Below, piece by piece: positions 15,136 through 23,282 of a stretch of DNA of 64,000 bases. The stretch's first letter is position 1; each line of letters begins with the position of its first letter. The notes under the pieces were generated by a model. It searched no databases. It worked only from the letters and a program-made list of their open reading frames with translations, and was not told the DNA's origin. Location: contig NZ_LIKT01000003.1 of NCBI RefSeq assembly GCF_001294455.1, positions 1 to 64,000 on the forward strand, in the 5' to 3' direction. The DNA is from Phaeobacter sp. 11ANDIMAR09 (GTDB taxonomy: Bacteria > Pseudomonadota > Alphaproteobacteria > Rhodobacterales > Rhodobacteraceae). A program made the translations under genes and the position numbers.

Positions 15136-15642
15136 TCAGGCGCGTCGCAGGCCTCCATCTCCCTTTATCGGGAAAGCGATGACATTTTGCCCTGCGGGCG
15201 CAGGCAAGACTGATCGTCCGGGGACGCTGTCGGCCAGGTCCTTTGGCATTTTTACACAAGCAGCATGTGTTTGAGCCAGCAAAGCAGCGGTCGCTGCTGT
15301 TGTTGCAGGAGCCTGAGAGCCAGAAAACTCTGCTCCCTTCCCCTCGCCGGGCTCTTCCTCTTGCCCAACCAACTGCAGTGGCACGGCCCCTCCCCTCTTC
15401 GGTTTTGAAGCTGAAAGCCCATCTGCCACATTTGGACAGCCCGGTTCATGAAGAACCTCAATACTATGCGCCAAACGTAGATCGCCCTGCAGTTTTACGT
15501 CAAACAACACCCAATCGCCTACGCGGATACCATAATCCTCAAAGCTTCCAACGTGGGAATAGAAGGCCAAATCTCCCTGGTCTTCGCACCAAATCACTGC
15601 TTTTCCGGCTGTGGCGTCACTCCAAAGAACAATTCCAATCAT
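15136..15642 (-). CDS. Unrecognised conserved-looking protein with N-terminal beta-rich domain
   Basis: I choose the ATG at 15642 (168 residues) because GTGAGG lies seven bases before it; a GTG four codons upstream is less likely. The first 65 or so residues (IGIVLWSDATAGKAVIWCED, then VGDWVLFDVKLQGD) look like a small beta-barrel of the cold-shock/OB kind, a guess from pattern only. The rest is low-complexity, Ala- and Pro-rich with a short C-terminal segment NVIAFPIKGDGGLRRA. There is no signal peptide. It is divergent from the XRE-type regulator, 202 bp apart, and could be under its control. No function can be assigned. Confidence 0.68.
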   Translation of the reverse strand: MIGIVLWSDATAGKAVIWCEDQGDLAFYSHVGSFEDYGIRVGDWVLFDVKLQGDLRLAHSIEVLHEPGCPNVADGLSASKPKRGGAVPLQLVGQEEEPGEGKGAEFSGSQAPATTAATAALLAQTHAACVKMPKDLADSVPGRSVLPAPAGQNVIAFPIKGDGGLRRA

Positions 15643-15844
15643 AACGTGCCTCACATCCTGGACAGATTAAGTTTGGTTGAATTGACGCCATTTCAACATC
15701 GTCAAAAATGCGTCGACCCATTGCAATTTGTGTCTGCAACATTACAGTTCTGCCACATATTAGCGGCGGAATGACGCGCATTAGCGTCTGGTATTGAGGA
15801 ATCATACCTCTGCCCGGCCATAGCAACAGGAAATTCAGTCGCTC

Positions 15845-16675
15845 ATGCCAGACACAGTGGACGGATCAGGTCAGACAGACGGCAGCCTTGGGCGATCGCC
15901 GGCACAATTACGGAATATGTTTGGCACCAATCTGCGTCACCTGGCACAACAATACCCTTCTGTTTCGGAATTGGCGCGTCGGCTTGGCATCAATAGAACC
16001 CAGTTCAACCGCTACATGTCCGGCGAAAGCTTTCCACGACCGGACATTTTGGATCGGATCTGCAACTTTTTCAAAGTAGACGCCCGCATTCTGTTGGAAC
16101 CCGTCGAGACAATTACCCACCAAGGGCAGATCCTGAACGGTCCGTTTCTTGCTGATTTTCTCGGCTATGGCATCCGCCAGGTCAGCGAAGACATGTTCCC
16201 CTCCGGCTTCTATCGCTTCACACGGCGCAGCTTTGTCAACAGCGATCAATTCATCATCGGGCTGGTCTATGTGTTCCGTTCTGGCAACACAGCCACCTAT
16301 ATCAAAGGCTACGAGGCCCGCGCAGCGATGCGCTATCAGGGGCTCCCGGAGACTCCCAAGGTCCGCGAGTTTCGCGGCGTTCTGACCTCGCATGAAGACG
16401 GTGTGGCCTTTGTCATCTCACGCCGCCATGCGATGACCTATTCCTTCAACTATCTCGCACGGGTGGGGTCGCTGGAAAACAACTTCTGGCTGGGCTATGT
16501 GGCACGCACCGTGCGCGATGGCAGCGGCGAGCGCGTCACCCGTATGGTCTATGAACATCTGGGGCAGGACATGGGCCGGGCACTGAATGCCGGGCGCAGC
16601 GCCGGTTTCTCCACCGCCGAGGATCTGTTGCCATATCACCGCCACCTGCTGCGTCCCGATGAGCCTTTCCGCTGA
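15845..16675 (+). CDS. XRE-type helix-turn-helix regulator with large C-terminal domain
   Basis: A 276-residue protein. After a 20-residue polar tail, residues about 24-80 form a helix-turn-helix of the XRE type: LRHLAQQYPSVSELARRLG then INRTQFNRYMSGESFPRP, the last motif being characteristic of DNA-binding with a recognition helix. The remaining 190 residues form a mixed domain containing SGFYRFTRRSF and FVISRRHAMTYSFNY, which I do not recognise as a known ligand domain. It is divergent from the small protein at 15136 and convergent with the DUF2189 gene (gap 40 bp). It may be a sensor of a small molecule; the target is unknown. Confidence 0.85.
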   Translation: MPDTVDGSGQTDGSLGRSPAQLRNMFGTNLRHLAQQYPSVSELARRLGINRTQFNRYMSGESFPRPDILDRICNFFKVDARILLEPVETITHQGQILNGPFLADFLGYGIRQVSEDMFPSGFYRFTRRSFVNSDQFIIGLVYVFRSGNTATYIKGYEARAAMRYQGLPETPKVREFRGVLTSHEDGVAFVISRRHAMTYSFNYLARVGSLENNFWLGYVARTVRDGSGERVTRMVYEHLGQDMGRALNAGRSAGFSTAEDLLPYHRHLLRPDEPFR

Positions 16676-16715
16676 GCACAGCGCCTACGGCCGCCGCTTT
16701 CAGCCCTCCGCGGGA

Positions 16716-17480
16716 TCAATGGGCGATCTGGCGATAAACATGCCAGGAGGCATGTCCCAGCAAGGGCAGAACCAGAAACAGGCCCAAAAATCCTGTCAGC
16801 AGGGCCGCAAAGGTTAGAACTGCGATCACCAGCCCCCAGAACACCATCAGCAAGAAGTTCTTTTGTACATAGGTAAAACTAGCAATCATCGCTGTCACAA
16901 AATCAACTTCCCGGTCCAGCAGCAGCGGCAGTGAGATGACGGTGATCATATAGAGCAGCAGCGCAAACAAAGCGCCGACCAGGCTCCCAATTGCCAGCAT
17001 CAACACCCCGTTGAAGGTCAAAAAGACCTCCAGCGAACTAGAGATATTGGTCATGGTCGCCAACCCCAGAAACAGGGCAAAGATCATATGGCCCAGGAAG
17101 AACCAGAACAGGAACACCACAATGATGATGGCGCAGATCGAGGGCAGCTGGCGGCGGCTTTGATGCAAGATCACCCCCAGAATATCCCCGAACTTCATGG
17201 CTTCGCCCTGCTCCAGACGATGCGAGACCTCATATAGTCCCACAGCGGCAAAAGGCCCGATCAAGGGAAAGCCGATGGCCGCAAGGACCAGCCAAAAGGT
17301 GGTTCCCGTGGCGAGGGTGATCCAGGACATCAGCCAACCGGCCATCACGTAGAAGGCCGCAAAAAACAGCCCGTAGCCCGGCTTTTTGCAAAAGTCCTGC
17401 CAGCCACTTTTCACAGCCTGCATCAATATCTCGCCCCGCATGGGCCGCAGATCTGGCACACCAAATGGTTTTTCACTCAC
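16716..17480 (-). CDS. DUF2189 family inner-membrane protein
   Basis: A 254-residue protein with about six hydrophobic helices from residue 38 to 245. The cytoplasmic N-terminus ([23 protein letters not shown]) and the following helix pair with [24 protein letters not shown] fit the DUF2189 family of alphaproteobacterial integral membrane proteins. The central region has long aromatic-rich helices ([20 protein letters not shown]). No catalytic motif is visible and the family has no known function. It lies between convergent XRE and the amidase gene, 50 bp after the latter in the same direction, possibly cotranscribed. Confidence 0.88.
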   Translation of the reverse strand: MSEKPFGVPDLRPMRGEILMQAVKSGWQDFCKKPGYGLFFAAFYVMAGWLMSWITLATGTTFWLVLAAIGFPLIGPFAAVGLYEVSHRLEQGEAMKFGDILGVILHQSRRQLPSICAIIIVVFLFWFFLGHMIFALFLGLATMTNISSSLEVFLTFNGVLMLAIGSLVGALFALLLYMITVISLPLLLDREVDFVTAMIASFTYVQKNFLLMVFWGLVIAVLTFAALLTGFLGLFLVLPLLGHASWHVYRQIAH

Positions 17481-17530
17481 TTAATTCTCCTCCCCAGAAA
17501 AATCTCACGTGTTTCTATGTTCCCCACCGC

Positions 17531-18928
17531 TCACCCCAGGGGCGGTGGGTGCCTCTGCGGCCATTGGGTGGTCTGGTGATAGCTCTGGCCCAGCGCCAAC
17601 AGAGTACGATCCTGCCCCTGCGCCGCAAAGATCTGCATCCCATTGGGCAGCCCCGTGGCGCCAAACCCCGTGGGCACCGCCAGCGCGGGCAGCCCCAGCA
17701 GGCTGACCGGTGTCACCACCTGCATCCAGCGGTGATAGCTATCCATTGCCAGGCCATTGATCTCGCGCGGATAGTCCTGATCCAGCGGGAAGGGCCAGCA
17801 CTGGGCCGCGGGCAGGACCAGGGCATCATAGCTTGCAAACAGCTGGGCAGCGCGGCGTTGCCAATTTGAGCGCAGATCCGACGCTCGCTGAATATCGCGG
17901 GCCCGAAACGACAGCCCCCGGTCCAACTCCCAGATTGCAGTATCCTTCAATTCTTCGCGCCGGTCGCCAAAGGCGCGCAGACCGGCAGCAACCGCAAAGG
18001 ATCGCAGCGTGATCCAGGCCTCCCAGATCTGCTCTGCCGAAAAGGGCGGCGCCAGGGCCTCGATCCTGTGCCCCTGGTTTGACAGATGCGACAGGGCCGC
18101 CTCACAGCTCTCCAGTATTCCGGGTTCCATTGGAAAGGCCCCGCCCCAATCCCCCAGCCAGCCGAGGCGCAGGGGGGCTGCCTGTGACAATGGCAGCATC
18201 TCCTGTCGCGCTCGGGCCAAAGGCTGGCGCGGATCCGGGCCAGACATAACATCCAGCAAAAGGGCAAGATCCTCGGGGCTGCGCGCCATGGGGCCTAGCG
18301 TTGACAAAGGGTGCAGGAACAGATCCCCTGCGGGCTCTGCCGGGACCAAGCCCCAGCTGGGCCGGAAGCCATAGACATTGTTCCATCCCGCCGGGTTGCG
18401 CAAAGACCCCATCATGTCAGAGCCGTCCGCCAGGGCCACCAGCCCGGCGGCAAGCGCTACGCCTGCGCCCCCAGAAGAGCCGCCACAGCTGCGATCCAGG
18501 CCAAAGGGATTGCGTGTCGCACCATAGACCGGGTTGAAGGTATGCGAGCCCAGTCCAAACTCCGGCGTATTGCTCTTACCGATAAAGATGGCACCAGCCG
18601 CCCGCAGCCGCGCGACAAACAAGTCGTCCTGGTCTGGCACAAAATCGCTCAACAGCGGCGACCCCTGAGTCGAGGCGAGACCTTTGACATTGGCCAGATC
18701 CTTGATGGCCATGGGCAGACCATGCAACGCGCCCCGGTCCTCTGCCCGATCCGCTGCTTCTGCTTCTGCCATCAGCTCCGCGCGGGGGCGCAGCGCAACA
18801 ATGGCATTGAGCCCAGGGTTAAGTGCATCGACACGATCCAGCGTCGCCTGCATCACCGAAACGGCGCTCAGAGCGCCACTGCGCAATTGCTCTACCAGGT
18901 CGCTTGCGGATCCATAGGGGTCGTACAT
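17531..18928 (-). CDS. Amidase signature family hydrolase
   Basis: With the ATG at 18928, preceded by CAGGAG nine bases upstream, the protein has 465 residues. It has the Ser-cisSer-Lys triad: Lys in MAIKDLANVKG (about 73), the Gly/Ser-rich CGGSSGGAGVALAAG with the cis-Ser (about 148), and the nucleophile Ser in GSDMMGSLRNPAG (about 172), where the usual DTGGS is DMMGS. Members cut amide bonds of aliphatic or aryl amides, or act in GatCAB. The lack of gatC/gatB neighbours and the DMMGS change suggest a catabolic amidase of unknown substrate. A palindrome at 18990-19003 upstream suggests regulation. Confidence 0.92.
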   Translation of the reverse strand: MYDPYGSASDLVEQLRSGALSAVSVMQATLDRVDALNPGLNAIVALRPRAELMAEAEAADRAEDRGALHGLPMAIKDLANVKGLASTQGSPLLSDFVPDQDDLFVARLRAAGAIFIGKSNTPEFGLGSHTFNPVYGATRNPFGLDRSCGGSSGGAGVALAAGLVALADGSDMMGSLRNPAGWNNVYGFRPSWGLVPAEPAGDLFLHPLSTLGPMARSPEDLALLLDVMSGPDPRQPLARARQEMLPLSQAAPLRLGWLGDWGGAFPMEPGILESCEAALSHLSNQGHRIEALAPPFSAEQIWEAWITLRSFAVAAGLRAFGDRREELKDTAIWELDRGLSFRARDIQRASDLRSNWQRRAAQLFASYDALVLPAAQCWPFPLDQDYPREINGLAMDSYHRWMQVVTPVSLLGLPALAVPTGFGATGLPNGMQIFAAQGQDRTLLALGQSYHQTTQWPQRHPPPLG

Positions 18929-18989
18929 TCGGGCATGCTCCTGCAACTCTTGCAAACAAGCCTAGCGATGGAATTCCCTACTGAAAAGA

Positions 18990-19003
18990 TACACCCGAGT
19001 GTA
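18990..19003. promoter_or_regulatory. TACACCCGAGTGTA palindrome upstream of the amidase
   Basis: Thirteen of 14 bases are symmetric apart from one C/A centre pair. It lies 62 bp before the amidase start. TACACT-like arms with a CG centre are common in TetR-type operators. No TetR gene is adjacent; the only one in the window is at 40092. Confidence 0.4.
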
Positions 19004-19090
19004 ACCTTTTAATTCCCAAGGAAAACGCGGCAACACCCCTCCCCAAAGGTCATCGGTTCGTCATCAGCACAGTTAAGGCCAAACCCACAA

Positions 19091-19122
19091 AAGAAAACGG
19101 GCGCAGGGTTTCCCCGCGCCCG
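19091..19122 (-). terminator. Rho-independent terminator of prfB
   Basis: On the minus strand CGGGCGC-GGG, loop GAAA, CCC-T-GCGCCCG form a ten-pair hairpin with one bulged T, followed by TTTTCTT. It starts 40 bp after the prfB stop. Confidence 0.85.
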
Positions 19123-19161
19123 CAGAACTGCGTGCACCACAGAAGTGGCACAGAGACTGTT

Positions 19162-20286
19162 TTATTCGCCCTGCGCTTCGGAGCGGCTTTTGCCCGCAAC
19201 ATTCATCGCCAGAGTTGCCGCCATAAACCCATCCAGATCACCATCAAGCACCCCTTTGGTATCCGAAGTTTCATGGCTGGTGCGCAGATCTTTTACCATC
19301 TGGTAGGGCTGCAAAACATAGGAGCGGATCTGGTTGCCCCAGCCGGCGTCACCTTTGTTTTCATGGGCCTCATTGATGGCCGCATTGCGCCGGTCCAGCT
19401 CTTGTTGATAGAGCCGCGATTTCAGAGCCTTCATGGCGATATCGCGGTTTTGGTGTTGGGATTTTTCCGAAGAGGTCACCACGATATTGGTGGGAATATG
19501 GGTGATCCGCACCGCCGAGTCCGTGGTGTTCACGTGCTGACCGCCAGCCCCGGAGGAGCGATAGGTATCAATCCGGATATCCGCCGGGTTCACTTCGATA
19601 TCAATATTGTCGTCGACCACCGGATACACCCAGACCGAGCTGAACGAAGTATGCCGTTTGGCCGCTGAGTCATAGGGCGAGATCCGCACCAGACGGTGCA
19701 CGCCGCTTTCGGATTTGAGCCAGCCATAGGCATTGTGGCCTGTGATCTTGTAGGCGGCTGATTTGATGCCAGCTTCTTCGCCGGCACTTTCGGACTGCAG
19801 CTCGACTTTGTAGCCCTTTTTCTCGGCCCAGCGCACATACATCCGGGCCAGCATCGAGGCCCAGTCGCAGCTCTCGGTGCCACCAGCGCCAGAGTTGATC
19901 TCGAGGAAGGTATCATTGCTGTCGGCTTCCCCGTCCAGCAGAGCTTCAAGCTCTTTTTCCGCCGCCTTCGCCTTCAGGGCTTTCAGGGCCTCCTCGGCAT
20001 CGTCGATGACTTCCTGGTCCTCTTCCATTTCCCCCAGTTCAATGAGTTCAATGTTGTCGGCCAGATCCTGTTTGATGCCTTTGTAGACATCAATCGCATC
20101 CACAAGATTCTGGCGTTCGCGCATCAGTTTCTGCGCCGCTTCCGGGTCATCCCAAAGATTGGGATCTTCCACACGTGCGTTGAATTCCTCCAGCCGGTAT
20201 TCAGCGGTCTCCCAATTCAGACGCTGAGCCAGAAGCTCCAGCGACTTCTCGATCTCGACCACGTGGTTTTGGGTTTCAGCGCGCAT
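19162..20286 (-). CDS. prfB: Peptide chain release factor 2
   Basis: A 374-residue RF2, reading UGA and UAA stop codons on the ribosome. The catalytic GGQ lies in SGAGGQHVN (about 246). The codon-recognition tripeptide, SPF in E. coli, is SPY here ([15 protein letters not shown], about 204). The frame is continuous from the ATG at 20286 with no in-frame stop after 25 codons, so there is no programmed frameshift of the E. coli type. The upstream genes mrcA and amiC on the same strand match the alphaproteobacterial order amiC-mrcA-prfB, except that a Hint-protein gene on the opposite strand lies between mrcA and prfB. A terminator follows. Confidence 0.96.
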   Translation of the reverse strand: MRAETQNHVVEIEKSLELLAQRLNWETAEYRLEEFNARVEDPNLWDDPEAAQKLMRERQNLVDAIDVYKGIKQDLADNIELIELGEMEEDQEVIDDAEEALKALKAKAAEKELEALLDGEADSNDTFLEINSGAGGTESCDWASMLARMYVRWAEKKGYKVELQSESAGEEAGIKSAAYKITGHNAYGWLKSESGVHRLVRISPYDSAAKRHTSFSSVWVYPVVDDNIDIEVNPADIRIDTYRSSGAGGQHVNTTDSAVRITHIPTNIVVTSSEKSQHQNRDIAMKALKSRLYQQELDRRNAAINEAHENKGDAGWGNQIRSYVLQPYQMVKDLRTSHETSDTKGVLDGDLDGFMAATLAMNVAGKSRSEAQGE

Positions 20287-20559
20287 GTCATTTCCTTGAA
20301 CTTACGTATCAAGCAAGGGTGATAGACCACCCGGAGGCTGCGAGCAAGCCAACCCCCAACAAAGCCCGCCGGGCGCTCGCCCCTTACGTGTATCAAAATG
20401 AAACTAGTTTTCAGAGGCCCCCCAAACGCACCGGAAACCTTTCGATTTTATTATGGTTTTTCGCAGCCATGCGGCTCAGGGGGTTGGTCCTTCTGGGATG
20501 AGGCTGTGCAGATCCAGCGCCTGCACCGGGCGTCGCAGTTCAATCGACGGAATATAAAG

Positions 20560-23196
20560 ATGCCACAGGGTTACTTAGTAAAATTGGTAGACGGGTCGCT
20601 GGACTCAGGAGATGCAATCAGTGGCAGCGGCAGCAGTTTCACCTCTGATAGCAATCTCGGCACAGGATCCTGGAATTGGTCTGGCGTCTATGCAGGAAAT
20701 GGATCCTCCTATGCCAATATCACAGACACTGGCAGCTATCATCTGGGCACCGACGACAATGTCTATTTTGTCCCAGATAACTGGGACATCACCAGCGGCT
20801 CTGCAAGCGCCACCGACACGCCGGATTTTTCCTTTTTTGACGGAGCGATTGACGGCACCGACGGCGCCGATGCCATCGATTCATCCTTTGTCGATTCAGA
20901 TGGCGATCAGGTCGATAATGGCAATGGGGCTGGCTCTGGCGGCAATGATGACGTCGTGCAGGCCGGCGCAGGGGACGACAAGGTCAGTTCGGGCAGCGGC
21001 AACGACACCGTCTACGGCGGCTCCGGCGAGGACAAGATCGACGGTGGCAGCGGCAATGACCTGATCTATGGCGACAGCAGTTCGGACAGCAACCTGACCG
21101 AAACCACCGTTCGCATTACCTCCGGAAACGTCACCGAGACGGGCAATGGCTACTCAGTGGAGGCCCAGGCTGTGGGCGGCGGTGCGGGGTCCCTAGACTA
21201 TTATGGGGGCGCGTTTGGCGTCGCCGGGGCAGTCAGTGATAGCGACAGTGGCGTGACTGCTCAGATTGGCTATGACATGGCCTCAGGTGAATCCGAAGCC
21301 TTGCTGGTCAATCTTGACGCCCCCGTCGAAGAGATCAGCTTTGGGGTGCAACATCTTTACACCAGCGCCTTTGCTGAAGTGGGGCATTGGGCTGTTTATA
21401 GCGAGGGTTCCCTGGTCGCAGAGGGCGACTTTACCGAGGACGGGCAAGGCAGCGGCACCGCCACGATCTCGGTAAGCGGCGTTGGCGAATTTGATCAGCT
21501 GGTTCTGTCGGCAAAGATGCAGACAGATATGACCGATGGCTCCGACTTTATGGTCACAAATGTGGAATTCTCCCTGCCGGTTGTGGAAGCCGCGGCCTAT
21601 GATGACCAGCTTCGCGGCGGCGAAGGCGATGACACCATCTTTGGCGAGGGGGGAGATGACACCCTCGAGGGGGGCATCGGGGATGATTCCCTGCTCGGCG
21701 GCGATGATGCGGATACCTTCGTTGTACAAGACGGTTTTGGCACCGACACTGTCACGGGCGGTGAAGGCGGCACAGATTCCGACACTCTCGATTTCTCGGC
21801 TCTGGGCGATGGCGTCACCGTCACCTACAGCGGAGACGAGGCTGGAAAGGCCACTGACGGAACCGATACCCTGAGCTTTAGCGAGATCGAGCGGATGATC
21901 CTCACCGATCAGGCGGATTCGGTGGATGCCCAGGCCGATAGCGGCGCCAGCTACTTTGACCTTGGCGAAGGCAACGACACCATCCGCGTCGACGGCGGCT
22001 CCGATACGATCGAGGCCGGAGGCGGAAATGACAACATCAATGTCGGCTACAGCGACGGCACCACCAGCATCGTCGGCGGGACTGGCCGAGACACTGTTCG
22101 GTTCCATGATGAGACCACAGAAGGTGTCGATGTCAAACTCACCTCAGCAGATGCCGGATCCTATGACTGGGACACAGCTGGGGGGGGCTCCTTTTCCGAA
22201 ATCGAAAAATATGGCTTGAGCGACCAGGATGACGTCCTAGATGGGAGCGCTGCAACCGGTAGCATCGATGTGAGCGGCTATGCCGGGGACGACCTCCTGA
22301 TCGGGGGATCGGGCCACGACATCATGGATGGCGACGCCGGAGCTGACACCATGGTTGGCGGGGCTGGTCAGGACAGGATCAGGGTTTCTGAGGGCGACAG
22401 CGCCACCGGTGGTGATGACCAGGACATGTTCTATATCACGGATAAAGGCGAAGCCGGGAGCGCGACCATCTCGATTGATGGCAGCGAAGGAGGCGAGGAC
22501 TGGGATACGCTGGATTTCAACGGGCTACTGGCCCCTGGCAGCCTGTCGATCACCTCGGTCTCGGATGACGGCACCAAGAGCGGCACCGCGACTCTAACAG
22601 ATGGTTCGCAGGTCGAATTCAAGAACATCGAAAGCATCATCTGTTTCGCGGCAGGCACCCAAATTTCAACGATTTCTGGCTCTGTCCCTGTTGAAGAACT
22701 GCTTCAAGGCGATCTGGTTCTGACCCGCGACAATGGCTTTCAACCCGTGCGCTGGGTCGGCAAGACCACAGTTCCAGCCATGGGAGACTGGGCTCCGATC
22801 CGCATAGCTGCCGGCACCTTTGGCTGCAGCCGCGATCTATTGGTATCGCCTCAGCATCGCATGCTGCTGTCCGCCCCGGCCACCCGCCTGTTGTTTGACA
22901 CCAGCGAGGTTCTGGCCCCGGCTCATCACCTGATCAACGACCACAGCATTCGCCGTCAGCCCGGCGGCAGCGTCACCTATGTCCACCTGTTGCTGGACCA
23001 GCACGAGATTATCTATGCCGAAGATTGCCCCACCGAGAGCTTTTTCCCCGGCGATCAGGCGCTTGAGGCTCTAGGCCCCGCGGCCCTGTTCAGCCTGTTT
23101 GATTGCATGCCGGAATTGCGCGGCCACCCCGAAAGTTTTGGCTCCACCGCGCGCTATTGCCTGACAGGGCGCGAAACCTTGGCTCTGATGGCCTGA
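20560..23196 (+). CDS. RTX-like calcium-binding protein with C-terminal Hint domain
   Basis: Using ATG 20560 (MPQGYLVKL, a typical family start) the protein has 878 residues; the frame is open 54 codons further but without a signal. It is acidic and rich in Asp, Gly and Ser. Nonapeptide repeats GGxGxDxUx appear in blocks at about residues 125-175, 345-395 and 560-620 (for example GGSGNDLIYGD, GEGGDDTLEGG), which bind calcium outside the cell. A Hint_2 domain starts with Cys at about 695 (ICFAAGTQISTISG) and runs to the end, with SPQHRMLL near 765. There is no Sec signal, so type I secretion is likely. No transporter genes are adjacent. Autocatalytic cleavage is possible but unproven. Confidence 0.92.
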   Translation: MPQGYLVKLVDGSLDSGDAISGSGSSFTSDSNLGTGSWNWSGVYAGNGSSYANITDTGSYHLGTDDNVYFVPDNWDITSGSASATDTPDFSFFDGAIDGTDGADAIDSSFVDSDGDQVDNGNGAGSGGNDDVVQAGAGDDKVSSGSGNDTVYGGSGEDKIDGGSGNDLIYGDSSSDSNLTETTVRITSGNVTETGNGYSVEAQAVGGGAGSLDYYGGAFGVAGAVSDSDSGVTAQIGYDMASGESEALLVNLDAPVEEISFGVQHLYTSAFAEVGHWAVYSEGSLVAEGDFTEDGQGSGTATISVSGVGEFDQLVLSAKMQTDMTDGSDFMVTNVEFSLPVVEAAAYDDQLRGGEGDDTIFGEGGDDTLEGGIGDDSLLGGDDADTFVVQDGFGTDTVTGGEGGTDSDTLDFSALGDGVTVTYSGDEAGKATDGTDTLSFSEIERMILTDQADSVDAQADSGASYFDLGEGNDTIRVDGGSDTIEAGGGNDNINVGYSDGTTSIVGGTGRDTVRFHDETTEGVDVKLTSADAGSYDWDTAGGGSFSEIEKYGLSDQDDVLDGSAATGSIDVSGYAGDDLLIGGSGHDIMDGDAGADTMVGGAGQDRIRVSEGDSATGGDDQDMFYITDKGEAGSATISIDGSEGGEDWDTLDFNGLLAPGSLSITSVSDDGTKSGTATLTDGSQVEFKNIESIICFAAGTQISTISGSVPVEELLQGDLVLTRDNGFQPVRWVGKTTVPAMGDWAPIRIAAGTFGCSRDLLVSPQHRMLLSAPATRLLFDTSEVLAPAHHLINDHSIRRQPGGSVTYVHLLLDQHEIIYAEDCPTESFFPGDQALEALGPAALFSLFDCMPELRGHPESFGSTARYCLTGRETLALMA

Positions 23197-23282
23197 AATC
23201 GCGCCCGCTCCTTACCCCGGTGCCTGTCAGCCCGGGGCAATCAAAATCAAAACGCCTTGATCGGCTAGGCAGCTCGCTAGCC

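Noticed and set aside
20280-20286. Programmed +1 frameshift at the start of prfB
   Set aside because: The frame from the ATG is uninterrupted and gives a full RF2, so no shift is needed.
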